The notes: generated from the letters alone by a model not told the origin. 27,457 nt of DNA from Pseudomonadota bacterium (GCA_015222755.1 JADFVX010000055.1:1-27457); one strand, 5' to 3'; positions 6,700 to 14,365 are shown, numbered from the stretch's first letter. Translations and numbers: made by a program.

Positions 6700-7914
6700 A
6701 TGGAAGACATACCTTACATTAACGAACTGGACCTGAAAGGAAAAAGAGTTCTTATACGCGCCGACTTCAACGTTCCCCTCGATGAGAAGGGTAATATCAG
6801 TGACGACACACGGATCCGTGGTGTCCTGCCAACAATCAACTATGCCCTCGATGAAGGGGCGAAGGTTATCCTTGCCTCCCACCTTGGCCGGCCAAAGGGC
6901 AAGTTTATCCCGGAAATGGGCCTGGCCACAGTCGCCAAAAGGCTGGGAAGGCTTCTGGGTAAAGAGGTCAAAATGGCGCCCGATTGTGTAGGTGATGAGG
7001 TTAAGACTATTATCAACTACATGGGGCAAGGTGAGGTAGTCCTACTTGAGAACCTCCGTTTTCACCAGGAAGAAGAAAAGAACGATGAGACCTTTGGAAA
7101 GCAGCTTGCCGAACTTTGTGACGTCTTTATCAACGATGCCTTCGCCACAGCCCACCGCTCTCATGCCTCAAATATAGCTATTACGCACCATGTACCGGAA
7201 TGTGCCGGTGGATTCCTTATGAACAAGGAGATGAGCTATTTTGAGAAGGCACTTGGCAACCCGATGCGGCCGCTAGTGGCAATTATCGGGGGAGCAAAGG
7301 TGTCGGGCAAGATCGAGGTGCTGGAAAACCTGATCGACAAGGTTGACAAACTCCTCATAGGCGGGGGAATGGCATTTACCTTCCTTAAGGCAAGGGGCTA
7401 TGATGTTGGAAAATCGCTTGTCGAAAACGACCTTCTTGATATGGCCGGGAAAATCATCGAAAAGGCCAAGACCAAGGGAGTCAAACTTTACATGCCCGTT
7501 GACTGTGTGGCAGCTGATAGATTCGATGCAGCAGCAGAGACGAAAGTCGTAGCTATCCAGGAAATCCCTCCAGACTGGATGGGACTCGATATCGGGCCTG
7601 CAACGACTATGCTCTTTTCGGCGGCACTGGAAGATGCAAAAACAATCGTATGGAACGGCCCGATGGGTGTCTTTGAGATGGATGCCTTCAGTCGCGGCAC
7701 CTACGCTATGGTAACTACAGTGGCCAACTCCTATGCCGTGACAATAGTGGGTGGAGGTGATACCGATGTAGCGATCCATCGTGCAGGAGATTCTGCCAAA
7801 ATATCCTATATCTCTACAGGCGGTGGCGCCTTCCTGGAACTGCTGGAAGGTAAAGACCTGCCTGCTATTAGCGCATTGCATAAGAACAAGGTCAAGCAGA
7901 GGGAGGTGACATGA
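6700..7914 (+). CDS. pgk: Phosphoglycerate kinase
   Basis: Pgk transfers phosphate from 1,3-bisphosphoglycerate to ADP, the first ATP-forming step of lower glycolysis. The 404-residue length is normal. Diagnostic segments are VLIRADFNVPLD (17-28), the substrate-binding HLGRPKG, ENLRFHQEEE and NDAFATAHRSHAS in the N-terminal domain. The C-terminal nucleotide domain shows IIGGAKVSGKI, WNGPMGVFE and the glycine-rich GGGDTDVAI. It starts 3 nt after gap, with only a weak ribosome site, so its translation is probably coupled to gap. Its stop overlaps the tpiA start. Confidence 0.97.
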   Translation: MEDIPYINELDLKGKRVLIRADFNVPLDEKGNISDDTRIRGVLPTINYALDEGAKVILASHLGRPKGKFIPEMGLATVAKRLGRLLGKEVKMAPDCVGDEVKTIINYMGQGEVVLLENLRFHQEEEKNDETFGKQLAELCDVFINDAFATAHRSHASNIAITHHVPECAGGFLMNKEMSYFEKALGNPMRPLVAIIGGAKVSGKIEVLENLIDKVDKLLIGGGMAFTFLKARGYDVGKSLVENDLLDMAGKIIEKAKTKGVKLYMPVDCVAADRFDAAAETKVVAIQEIPPDWMGLDIGPATTMLFSAALEDAKTIVWNGPMGVFEMDAFSRGTYAMVTTVANSYAVTIVGGGDTDVAIHRAGDSAKISYISTGGGAFLELLEGKDLPAISALHKNKVKQREVT

Positions 7915-8675
7915 TGTTCAGAAAACCCGTTATTGCAGGAAACTGGAAGATGAACACCTTGCCGTTTGAAGGAGTGGAACTGGCACGTTCGCTTAGAGAA
8001 AAACTCGGAGAAGTGGCAAATGTAGAGGTAGTAATCGCCCCGCCATTCACCCATCTCCATGCTATCAACGAAGAGGTAAAGGGTACACCTATACGTCTAG
8101 CTGCTCAGAACCTTAACGCTAAGGACTCTGGTGCCTATACAGGTGAGATATCCGCAGCAATGCTGCTGACCATGGGCTGTGACTTTGCCATAATAGGCCA
8201 TTCGGAAAGGCGGCAATACTTCGGGGAAACAGATGATTCGGTAAACGAAAAGATACTGGCCGCACTGGCAAACCAGCTGACACCCATCGTATGCGTAGGC
8301 GAGACACTTGAAGAGCGTGAGGCAAACAAAACCCTCGAAGTTATAGCTACACAGCTTTCGGGCGCTCTAAAAGGATTGACTGCCGAGGGCTGGAAGGATA
8401 TAATCGTCGCCTACGAACCGGTATGGGCGATAGGTACGGGCAAGACAGCCAGCAATGAACAGGCACAGGAAGTCCACGGCTTTATCCGCAGCGAGCTTGA
8501 AAAATCACTGGGCAAGGCAATTGCGGACAAAACAAGGATACTCTACGGCGGCAGCGTAAAGCCTGATAGTATTTGCGGACTTATGGATCAGCCGGATATA
8601 GACGGTGCCCTCGTGGGAGGGGCCAGCCTCAAGGCTGAAGATTTTGTAAAAATAGTTAATTTCGGGAAAGGTTAA
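7911..8675 (+). CDS. tpiA: Triosephosphate isomerase
   Basis: TpiA interconverts dihydroxyacetone phosphate and glyceraldehyde 3-phosphate. The TIM-barrel residues are all present: Lys13 in AGNWKMN, electrophile His97 in IIGHSERRQYF, catalytic base Glu169 in AYEPVWAIGTGK (flexible loop), and the phosphate-binding ILYGGSVKP and GALVGGASL near the C-terminus. The first ATG overlaps the pgk stop as ATGA. GGGAGG at 7901-7906 is 4 nt from this ATG and 7 nt from a second one at 7914 (MFRKPVIAG), so translation may start at either. Confidence 0.97.
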   Translation: MMFRKPVIAGNWKMNTLPFEGVELARSLREKLGEVANVEVVIAPPFTHLHAINEEVKGTPIRLAAQNLNAKDSGAYTGEISAAMLLTMGCDFAIIGHSERRQYFGETDDSVNEKILAALANQLTPIVCVGETLEEREANKTLEVIATQLSGALKGLTAEGWKDIIVAYEPVWAIGTGKTASNEQAQEVHGFIRSELEKSLGKAIADKTRILYGGSVKPDSICGLMDQPDIDGALVGGASLKAEDFVKIVNFGKG

Positions 8676-8678
8676 ATC

Positions 8679-9032
8679 ATGGATAAAATTGTACTTTCAC
8701 TTCACATTGCCGTCTCTATCTTCCTTATAGGGACTGTACTTCTTCAGGCAGGAAAAGGGGCCAGCATAGGTGCCTCGTTCGGTGGCAGCAACCAACCCAT
8801 GTACGGAAGTTCACAGGGTTCTTTTATGGGCAAGCTTACAGCCGGGGCGGCCATAGTCTTTATGTTTACATCCCTAACGCTGGCCTACTTCTCGGCAGGC
8901 TCATCATCTTCGTCCATTATGAGTGATCTTGCATCGCCTTCCGCAGAGATGGTACAGGAAGATGCAGCAGCACAGGCGGAAGCAGATAAGGCTTTTGAAG
9001 ATATTGCAGCAGAGGCTGAGAAGGGAAAGTAG
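8679..9032 (+). CDS. secG: SecG subunit of the SecYEG protein-export channel
   Basis: SecG is the small inner-membrane subunit that assists SecA-driven export through SecYEG. The 117-residue protein has two membrane segments (about 4-22 and 54-74) joined by the conserved loop LLQAGKGASIGASFGG...GSSQG. A long acidic, Ala/Glu-rich tail (about 90-117) follows; such tails vary between species. It begins 3 nt after tpiA and is the last protein gene of the operon. The gap-pgk-tpiA-secG order is widespread in bacteria, and a leucine tRNA next to secG is also common. Confidence 0.93.
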   Translation: MDKIVLSLHIAVSIFLIGTVLLQAGKGASIGASFGGSNQPMYGSSQGSFMGKLTAGAAIVFMFTSLTLAYFSAGSSSSSIMSDLASPSAEMVQEDAAAQAEADKAFEDIAAEAEKGK

Positions 9033-9050
9033 TCCATCCGCCTAATCCTG

Positions 9051-9079
9051 TTGACCTTTTTCCCTCGAAATGTTACCTT
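9051..9079 (+). promoter_or_regulatory. Candidate promoter of tRNA-Leu
   Basis: TTGACC at 9051-9056 is followed after 17 nt by TACCTT (9074-9079), which carries an extended -10 TG at 9071-9072. The start would fall about 5 nt before the mature tRNA end at 9091, so the tRNA may be transcribed apart from secG. Confidence 0.45.
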
Positions 9080-9090
9080 ATGCAAACTTA

Positions 9091-9177
9091 GCCGAAGTGG
9101 TGGAACTGGTAGACACGCTATCTTGAGGGGGTAGTGAGATTATTCTCGTGCGAGTTCGATTCTCGCCTTCGGCACCA
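9091..9177 (+). tRNA. tRNA-Leu, anticodon GAG
   Basis: The 87-nt gene folds as a class II tRNA. The acceptor stem is GCCGAAG/CTTCGGC (9091-9097 with 9167-9173), followed by discriminator A and an encoded CCA at 9175-9177. The D-arm contains TGGAACTGGTAGACA. The anticodon stem CTATC/GGTAG (9118-9122 with 9130-9134) holds the loop TTGAGGG with GAG at 9125-9127, reading CUC/CUU. A variable arm of the length expected for leucine tRNAs follows, then the T-arm GCGAG-TTCGATT-CTCGC (9150-9166). Confidence 0.96.
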
Positions 9178-9186
9178 TCTAAAGCC

Positions 9187-9218
9187 CAAAAGGACTCTTG
9201 AATTTCAAGAGTCCTTTT
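9187..9218 (+). terminator. Rho-independent terminator after tRNA-Leu
   Basis: AAAAGGACTCTTG and CAAGAGTCCTTTT form a near-perfect 13-bp stem with a loop of about 5 nt, followed by a run of seven T. It ends the tRNA transcript and probably the glycolytic operon too. Confidence 0.92.
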
Positions 9219-9475
9219 TTTATTCAGGCCTTGCAAAGCGACAAGACTATTGCCTGCCGCCACATACAAGCCTTTTTAAATATGCTCCCCCTCTTTTGTT
9301 TTATCTCACAGCGCATCACAAAAAAACAGGGAGGCCCTTTTACTGGAAAGAAAACAAACCTTTGAATAAGTCTAGGCCATGAGCCCATCTCGCCATAGGA
9401 TCGCATATAGACTATATAAATACTATTGCCCTCCATATTATGTTTGTCCGGGCTTGCAATGGAGGACAAAATGTC
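9219..9475. other. Non-coding stretch between tRNA terminator and TauE gene
   Basis: I see no supported gene, hairpin or repeat in these 257 bases. It separates the rightward glycolytic operon from a leftward gene group. Confidence 0.5.
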
Positions 9476-9850
9476 TTATTTTTTAAAAAAGAGATATGCT
9501 GAAATACCAGCAAGAAATAGTGCAAAAAACTTCCTGAAAAGCTCCGTAGGTACATATTGAACAAGCTGCGCACCTGCTTGAGCCCCTATTATTCCACCCA
9601 GCCCGACAAGAAGCCCCGTTTTGAAATCAACGTTGTCAAAGCGGTTGTGTGCGTAGAGTGCCGATGCCGAGATAATCAGGATTACCACAAAAGAAGTCCC
9701 CACCGCCTTTTGCGCCGAATATCCCAGAAAAAGCAGCAGGGGCACTGCCACAAACCCACCTCCCAAGCCGGAAAAAGCCCCTACAGCACCTATGAAAAAG
9801 CCGATACTGATTAAAATAAAAAGATTAAGCTCCGAGACCATAGGCCACAC
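9476..9850 (-). CDS. Half-size TauE/SafE-family membrane permease
   Basis: The 124-residue protein has four predicted membrane helices and the family's glycine-rich signature GAFSGLGGGFVAVPLLL (about 24-40). AVGTSFVVILIISASALYAH and VGLGGIIGAQAGAQLVQYV follow, as in the half-repeat of TauE/SafE (sulfite/sulfoacetate-type anion exporters). Full-length members are usually about 240-270 residues with two such halves, so this one would have to act as an oligomer. The substrate is unknown. The start may be the GTG at 9850 or the ATG at 9841 (MVSELN); neither has a good ribosome site. It is in the same direction as the PilZ gene just upstream. Confidence 0.82.
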   Translation of the reverse strand: MWPMVSELNLFILISIGFFIGAVGAFSGLGGGFVAVPLLLFLGYSAQKAVGTSFVVILIISASALYAHNRFDNVDFKTGLLVGLGGIIGAQAGAQLVQYVPTELFRKFFALFLAGISAYLFFKK

Positions 9851-9867
9851 TGGCAGTATATATAGGC

Positions 9868-10224
9868 TCAGTCATCAAAACCACATGCCTTTATAAGTTG
9901 AATGATCATCTTTTCGTTTGTTGAATCAATATGAGTCGTCTCAAAACCTATGACATGGAAGTCCGGGTTAAACTCCTTCTTGGACCAGCGGCTTACGGCC
10001 TCGAAGTCTATCGAAGCGCTTTTCTCAATGACTTCCGGCAAAAGAAGCCGTAATGCGTACGTTTTTCCAGTTTCAATAGAGTCGACACGGACAATCATAA
10101 GACCTGTCATTGAAATATCGGCTGCTCGTCCAACAATCTCACCATTATCCCTGTTCAGAACCTTGGCATAGTAGTGCAGGTGGCGTCTTTTATCCTTCCT
10201 GAGTACAGAGCTTTCTTTTGCCAT
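9868..10224 (-). CDS. Single-domain PilZ protein (cyclic-di-GMP receptor)
   Basis: PilZ domains bind cyclic di-GMP and relay it to motility, adhesion or exopolysaccharide machinery. Both binding motifs are visible: RxxxR (Arg9/Arg13 in RKDKR) and DISMTG (Asp36, Ser38, Gly41; consensus D/NxSxxG). The barrel continues with AVSRWSKKE and VIGFETTHI. I chose the ATG at 10224 (MAKESSV), with GGGGA about 9-10 nt upstream, over the in-frame TTG at 10257. It lies downstream of the HD-GYP regulator gene on the same strand, so a receptor and a probable degradation enzyme for the same second messenger sit side by side. Confidence 0.85.
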   Translation of the reverse strand: MAKESSVLRKDKRRHLHYYAKVLNRDNGEIVGRAADISMTGLMIVRVDSIETGKTYALRLLLPEVIEKSASIDFEAVSRWSKKEFNPDFHVIGFETTHIDSTNEKMIIQLIKACGFDD

Positions 10225-10402
10225 ATGTAGCTTCCCCAAAAAAAACTCAAGTGACAACTACGTTAAATAAGATGATAGCGGATTTAAAACTATGATGAAA
10301 CTAAAAAAAGGAGGACTTAGAATAAAGAAAAAGCATTAATTAGGTATTGCTGCATTATTTTCAAACTACAAGTGTAAAAAAATATGACGCCATATCAGTA
10401 TG

Positions 10403-11458
10403 TCAGTCATCTCTACAATCTTCATAAATATTGGCAAATACCATATGGTTATCCTGGAAGGCTTCCAGGATAAGTGGATCAAAATGATCAGAGGAAGAGC
10501 GACCCTCATGTGCCGTAAGGAGGCTCAAGGCCGTCTCATGTCCAAAACTTTCTTTGTAAGGCCTTTTGCTCCTCAATGCGTCGTAGCGGTCTACAATAAT
10601 CATAGCCCTGCCCTCAATAGGGATTTCCTCGCCTTTTAGTCCATAGGGATAACCAGTGCCGTCCCAGTTCTCATGATGACTGACTGCAAAACGTGCGGCA
10701 GATTTCAAATATTCCGATTCGCTACCGGCCAACATTTCTGAGCCAATAACAGTGTGAAGTTTCATAACCTCAAAATCTTCAGATTCAATCGCCCCTTCAC
10801 TTTTTAGTATATTGTCAGGTATACCTATCTTGCCGACATCATGCATGGGACTTGCATGAAACATGACATCAGCCTCTTTATCACCCAGGCCGATCTCTTT
10901 TGCCATAAAATGGGTATAGTGAGATACGCGTTTGAGGTGAGATGCGGTCCCACTGTCTTTATGCTCAGCCGCAAGGGTAAGTCTGTAAATTGTATCTATA
11001 AAAGATTCATCCAGGTCCCGGGTCCTCTTTTTGACTTCGGCCTCAAGCTGCTCGTTGTAGTTGACGAGAAAATCGTTATGCGCCTTTATGGTCATTACGT
11101 TTTTCAGCCGTAGCGTGAGATCAATAAGATCAACGGGTTTGGTAAGATAATCAACTGCTCCCAGCTCTAAACCGCGATATTTAGACTGAACCTCTGATAG
11201 TGATGTAAGCATAATAACCTGGATATTTTTGGTTTCATCATCACTCTTTATTTTTTCACAGACCTCATGACCGTCCATCCCCTTCATTATTACATCCAGC
11301 AGGACAATATCGGGCTTAGATTCTCTTACTAAATCAAGGGCCTCCTCACCACTAAAAGCTTTAGTGACAGTATATCCCATAGGTAAAAGCAGATCGCTAA
11401 TAAAGGTGACCTGTAAGTGATCATCATCAACTACTAAGATCTTTCCTTTGCAATCCAT
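10403..11458 (-). CDS. RpfG-type response regulator: receiver plus HD-GYP domain
   Basis: An N-terminal receiver domain (about 5-122) has the acidic pocket DDD (11-13), phospho-acceptor Asp55 in LLDVIMKGMDG, Thr85 and Lys107. A short coiled linker (about 130-150) leads to an HD-GYP domain (about 152-345). There the metal-binding His206-Asp207 lie in MHDVGKIGIPD, with HHENWDGTGYP (261-271) and LKGEEIPIEGR. HD-GYP enzymes of this class hydrolyse cyclic di-GMP to GMP or pGpG, and phosphorylation of the receiver would set the activity. No cognate histidine kinase is in the window. Nine consecutive G residues lie 2 nt before the ATG in place of a normal Shine-Dalgarno sequence. Confidence 0.93.
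   Translation of the reverse strand: MDCKGKILVVDDDHLQVTFISDLLLPMGYTVTKAFSGEEALDLVRESKPDIVLLDVIMKGMDGHEVCEKIKSDDETKNIQVIMLTSLSEVQSKYRGLELGAVDYLTKPVDLIDLTLRLKNVMTIKAHNDFLVNYNEQLEAEVKKRTRDLDESFIDTIYRLTLAAEHKDSGTASHLKRVSHYTHFMAKEIGLGDKEADVMFHASPMHDVGKIGIPDNILKSEGAIESEDFEVMKLHTVIGSEMLAGSESEYLKSAARFAVSHHENWDGTGYPYGLKGEEIPIEGRAMIIVDRYDALRSKRPYKESFGHETALSLLTAHEGRSSSDHFDPLILEAFQDNHMVFANIYEDCRDD
10449..10473. repeat. 12-bp perfect inverted repeat inside the HD-GYP gene
   Basis: TTATCCTGGAAG (10449-10460), one base, then CTTCCAGGATAA (10462-10473). It encodes part of LILEAFQDNH near the C-terminus and has no T-run after it. Confidence 0.75.
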
Positions 11459-11528
11459 AACCCCCCCCCTTTTTTACAGGCACAATTTTATTTTATACTA
11501 ACAAACAAGAAAAGAAAAGGGGGAGAAA

Positions 11529-12926
11529 TTACAGACTGTCTCTGAAGTTTTTTTCGATATCTCTATAGGAAAGATATAGAACAGAGCGGATCGCCTCAGA
11601 TATGCTTTTCCCTTCACCAAGAAGCTCAAGAATATTTTTAATATATGCAAGGCTGTATTCATCGATTATGTAGTCAACTGCCAAGAGTGAGGTAGCATAA
11701 GCCCTTAAGGCTGTTGACCTGTCAAGTCGTATAAAAGAATCTTCCAACTGGTCAAGCGGGACAGGGCCGCCCATTCTTTGTAAAAAGTTCTTTGCCCTTG
11801 ATATATCGGCTCCCTCCTCTAATTGTGCAAGCCCTTCATTAAGCCAGGTAGGGCAATTGCCGCCAGTTGCCTGATGTATCAGCGCATGAGTATATTCGTG
11901 GTATACAACACGCATAAGCTCATCAGTTTTTTGTGATATGCCACCTGAAGGCAGTCGTATCTTCCCGTCATAAAGCCCTCCGGCCCAGGCGGGGCTGCGC
12001 GTTACATCACTAAACTGTTGCTTGGTATACAATATTACAGTCACCGGTTTTTCCGGGTACACCCCAAGGTCTGCACCTGCTTTGTGGTAGGCCTCCTCCA
12101 GCAACATGAGTAGCAAATATCCAGTTTCTGCATTTTCAGGGCCATTGTATTTGACAAAAAAATTGAAACTCTCTTTTCCGTCAAAACTGTCTTCTACAAC
12201 TTCCCTTTTTATCTTTTTTAAAAAATCTGCAGCTCTGGAATTTGCAGGATTTATCTCCAGCGCCGACTCAAAGTGCCTTTCCGCATCTTCAAGCCTGTTC
12301 ATTTCATAGAGCAGGGTTCCCATAAGAACATGCGTATGGGGATCATCTCCATCAAGGAGTATAGATCTTTCAATATCTGCCAGTGCACCAGACCTGTTCC
12401 CTGTCTCTAAAAGAGCAATCCCCCTCCCTTTATAAGCAGCTGAGCTTGGATTTGTATCAATGGATCTGCCAAAACGCTCAAGAGCAGTTTCATATTCCTT
12501 AGCTCTTAATGAATTCCAGCCCGCTGCGACATAAGCAGTGGCAAGATTATTTTTTATAATCTCCTCAGAAGGGAAACTCTCCATGGCTTGGGAAAATCTT
12601 TCTATTGCCTCATCAAAACTTCCGGCATTCATCAGTGCAAGTCCTTCATCGTTAATTGCAAAAGAGCCAAGGTTCACGGGATCTAAGGCTTTTCCCAAAG
12701 TAGGTTCTGTTGTAAGAGGTGCAGACGCTTCCTGAATGGCAGCAGCCTTATCTTCATCTAATGATTGAGGGGCAAGTTCAGGGCTTTCCCATGGCCCGAG
12801 AAAGATAATCCCAAGCAATATAAGAACAAAGACAGGCAGCAAAAACAGCTTTTTGCGGGAAGACTGTCCCCTCCCCGCCACGTAAACCTGCCTTCTTTTA
12901 CCATCATTAATGCCAGTTTTTTTCAT
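11529..12926 (-). CDS. Membrane-anchored TPR protein with zinc metallopeptidase domain (peptidase MA-like)
   Basis: After a basic N-terminus, one membrane helix (about 27-44, LFLLPVFVLILLGIIFLG) anchors the protein, probably with its bulk in the periplasm. Four or five TPR repeats follow (about 90-240; for example YETALERFGRSIDTNPSSAAYKG and LEDAERHFESALEINPANS). The C-terminal domain holds the gluzincin motif HEYTH (about 343-347) and, 17 residues later, WLNEGLAQ, whose Glu is the third zinc ligand as in the peptidase MA family. The substrate is unknown; the TPRs suggest work within a protein complex. The start is taken as the ATG at 12926, because an in-frame TTG at 12950 sits at the predicted transcription start. 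Confidence 0.85.
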   Translation of the reverse strand: MKKTGINDGKRRQVYVAGRGQSSRKKLFLLPVFVLILLGIIFLGPWESPELAPQSLDEDKAAAIQEASAPLTTEPTLGKALDPVNLGSFAINDEGLALMNAGSFDEAIERFSQAMESFPSEEIIKNNLATAYVAAGWNSLRAKEYETALERFGRSIDTNPSSAAYKGRGIALLETGNRSGALADIERSILLDGDDPHTHVLMGTLLYEMNRLEDAERHFESALEINPANSRAADFLKKIKREVVEDSFDGKESFNFFVKYNGPENAETGYLLLMLLEEAYHKAGADLGVYPEKPVTVILYTKQQFSDVTRSPAWAGGLYDGKIRLPSGGISQKTDELMRVVYHEYTHALIHQATGGNCPTWLNEGLAQLEEGADISRAKNFLQRMGGPVPLDQLEDSFIRLDRSTALRAYATSLLAVDYIIDEYSLAYIKNILELLGEGKSISEAIRSVLYLSYRDIEKNFRDSL

Positions 12927-12954
12927 GTTTGATAATCCCGTAGTTGACAATCTA

Positions 12955-12984
12955 TTTATATAATAAACTTGACAAGATTGTCAA
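12955..12984 (-). promoter_or_regulatory. Promoter of the TPR/metallopeptidase gene, overlapping the rpsT promoter
   Basis: On the minus strand TTGACA (12984-12979) precedes TATATA/TATAAA (12962-12955) with 16-18 nt between. The -35 box is one arm of the palindrome TTGACAAGATTGTCAA at 12969-12984. Confidence 0.6.
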
Positions 12985-12998
12985 AATAATGCTAAATT
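12969..12998 (+). promoter_or_regulatory. Promoter of rpsT with palindromic -35 region
   Basis: TTGACA at 12969-12974 is followed after 18 nt by TAAATT (12993-12998), with an extended -10 TG at 12990-12991. The -35 box lies in the perfect palindrome TTGACAA-GA-TTGTCAA (12969-12984). A further half-copy, TTGACAATC, occurs at 12944-12952. The leader before the start codon would be about 37 nt. Confidence 0.55.
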
Positions 12999-13041
12999 TT
13001 CTCTTTTAAGTTTCTAACAGTAAAGATTTTGGAGGAAGAAC

Positions 13042-13308
13042 TTGGCAAATCATAAGTCTGCAATCAAAAGACACAAGCAGAGTCTGGTCAGAAAAGAAAG
13101 AAACAGGGTTGTAAAGTCTGGCCTGAAGACTGTAGCAAAAAAAGTTGAAACCGCCGTTTCAGGAAATGAAGCAGAGACAGCTGGCAATTCACTCAAGGAA
13201 GCGGTAGTAGCCCTTGACAAGGCTGCAAGAAAAGGCGTTATCCATAAGAAAACGGCTGCAAGAAAGAAGTCAAGACTGACAAAAAAGGTCAACGCTCTTT
13301 CCGCCTGA
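13042..13308 (+). CDS. rpsT: Small ribosomal subunit protein bS20
   Basis: The 88-residue, very basic helical protein starts MANHKSAIKRHKQSLVRKERN, the signature of bS20, and ends RKGVIHKKTAARKKSRLTKKVNAL. It binds 16S rRNA early in 30S assembly. The start codon is TTG, preceded by GGAGGAA at 13031-13037. Escherichia coli rpsT also uses UUG and represses its own translation through it, so similar autocontrol is plausible here but not shown. The gene is alone on its strand, between a shared divergent promoter and a terminator shared with holA. Confidence 0.96.
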   Translation: MANHKSAIKRHKQSLVRKERNRVVKSGLKTVAKKVETAVSGNEAETAGNSLKEAVVALDKAARKGVIHKKTAARKKSRLTKKVNALSA

Positions 13309-13328
13309 TTTTCTCAAAAAGACTCATG

Positions 13329-13361
13329 AAAAAAGGGGAAGCTTAATGCTTCCCCTTTTTT
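13329..13361. terminator. Bidirectional terminator between rpsT and holA
   Basis: AAAAAAGGGGAAGC (13329-13342), loop TTAAT, then GCTTCCCCTTTTTT. The A-run on one side and T-run on the other allow it to end both the rpsT transcript (+) and the leuS-lptE-holA transcript (-). Confidence 0.92.
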
Positions 13362-13375
13362 ATTATATTTTTCAT

Positions 13376-14365
13376 CTATTTACAGACCTGAAACATAAAA
13401 AGTTCAAGGGCTCTTTCTTTATCTATCCGGGTGGATTTAAACTTCACATCAAGCTCAAATAAGTTTTCATAGGCCTTAGCCAGTTCGTCTTCACGAAAAA
13501 ACTTCACCTGCCTTAAGTAGCTTTTAAAAATAAAGGGAGGAAGACTTATCCTCTTCCTGATCTCATCTTCACCGGCACCCCGATTTTTCATAGAAACACC
13601 CGTCCATATCAGCCTAAGTTGGCGCACTATCATACTGATTATCATGATGGGGCTCTCACCGCCTTCCAGGAGCTTTTTAAGATAAATGAGCGAGTCCTTC
13701 AGGTTTTTTGTGGCTATGGCATCGGTAAGCTGAAAGACAGTCCTGGTCCTGGAATCCACAGTGACTGCCTCAACATCTTCAAGTTCTATGCGTTTGCTAT
13801 CGCCAACATAGAGGGACAGCTTTTCTACCTCACTGGAGATACTGGTCAGGTCGTTCCCTATTATCTCAACAAGATACCTGGCCGCAGCACCGGAGACCTC
13901 TACACCTTTCTTTTTAGCCAGCCATCTGATCCATTTAGGCATCTCCCTTTCGTGAGGGTGGCTGTGCTCAACAAGTCCGCCGGCTTTTGATATGGTAGAA
14001 AAGAATTTCTTACGTTTATCTGCGGAGCGCCCGACAAATACCATTGTTGTCGAAGGTGAGGGGTTGGCAAGGTAAGCAAGAAGCATCTCCTGCTCGTCGC
14101 CCTTGAGCTTTTCAGCATCTCTGAGTACCACCAGCCGTTTTGGGCTCATCACAGGCAGTGTAGACGCCGCAGAGACAAGCTTCGAGACATCGGCATCACC
14201 GTAATAAAACTGGTCAAAATTGAAATCAGGGATACCTCCCTGCAAGGCGGCCTCCTTAAGTCTGGCAAATGATTCTGTCTTGAGAAGGTCCTCCTCCCCG
14301 TAGAGGTAGTAAAAGGGCCTTAGCTCACCATTCTTAAGCTCTGCAAAAAGCTCCTCGGGTTTCAT
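13376..14365 (-). CDS. holA: DNA polymerase III delta subunit
   Basis: Delta opens the beta sliding clamp within the clamp-loader complex. The 329-residue protein shows the family layout. The N-terminal domain begins LRPFYYLYGEEDLLKTE, where Gly-Glu-Glu-Asp replaces a working P-loop. RLVVLRDAEKLKG follows, then a lid region (ISSEVEKLSLYVG) and the C-terminal collar helices (FKSYLRQVKFF, DVKFKSTRIDKERALELFMFQVC). The ATG at 14365 overlaps the lptE stop as TGATG, so I prefer it to the TTG one codon earlier. lptE followed by holA is a common pair in Gram-negative bacteria. Confidence 0.94.
   Translation of the reverse strand: MKPEELFAELKNGELRPFYYLYGEEDLLKTESFARLKEAALQGGIPDFNFDQFYYGDADVSKLVSAASTLPVMSPKRLVVLRDAEKLKGDEQEMLLAYLANPSPSTTMVFVGRSADKRKKFFSTISKAGGLVEHSHPHEREMPKWIRWLAKKKGVEVSGAAARYLVEIIGNDLTSISSEVEKLSLYVGDSKRIELEDVEAVTVDSRTRTVFQLTDAIATKNLKDSLIYLKKLLEGGESPIMIISMIVRQLRLIWTGVSMKNRGAGEDEIRKRISLPPFIFKSYLRQVKFFREDELAKAYENLFELDVKFKSTRIDKERALELFMFQVCK

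Noticed and set aside
7273..7881. 202-codon antisense frame opposite pgk (and similar long antisense frames opposite gap at 6142-6561, rnd at 18027-18581 and leuS at 16497-17027)
   Set aside because: They are mirror frames of strongly conserved genes, lack ribosome sites and arise from codon bias.
9078..9382. Open frames on both strands across the tRNA-Leu and its terminator
   Set aside because: They read through the tRNA cloverleaf and the terminator hairpin, have no ribosome sites and resemble no protein.
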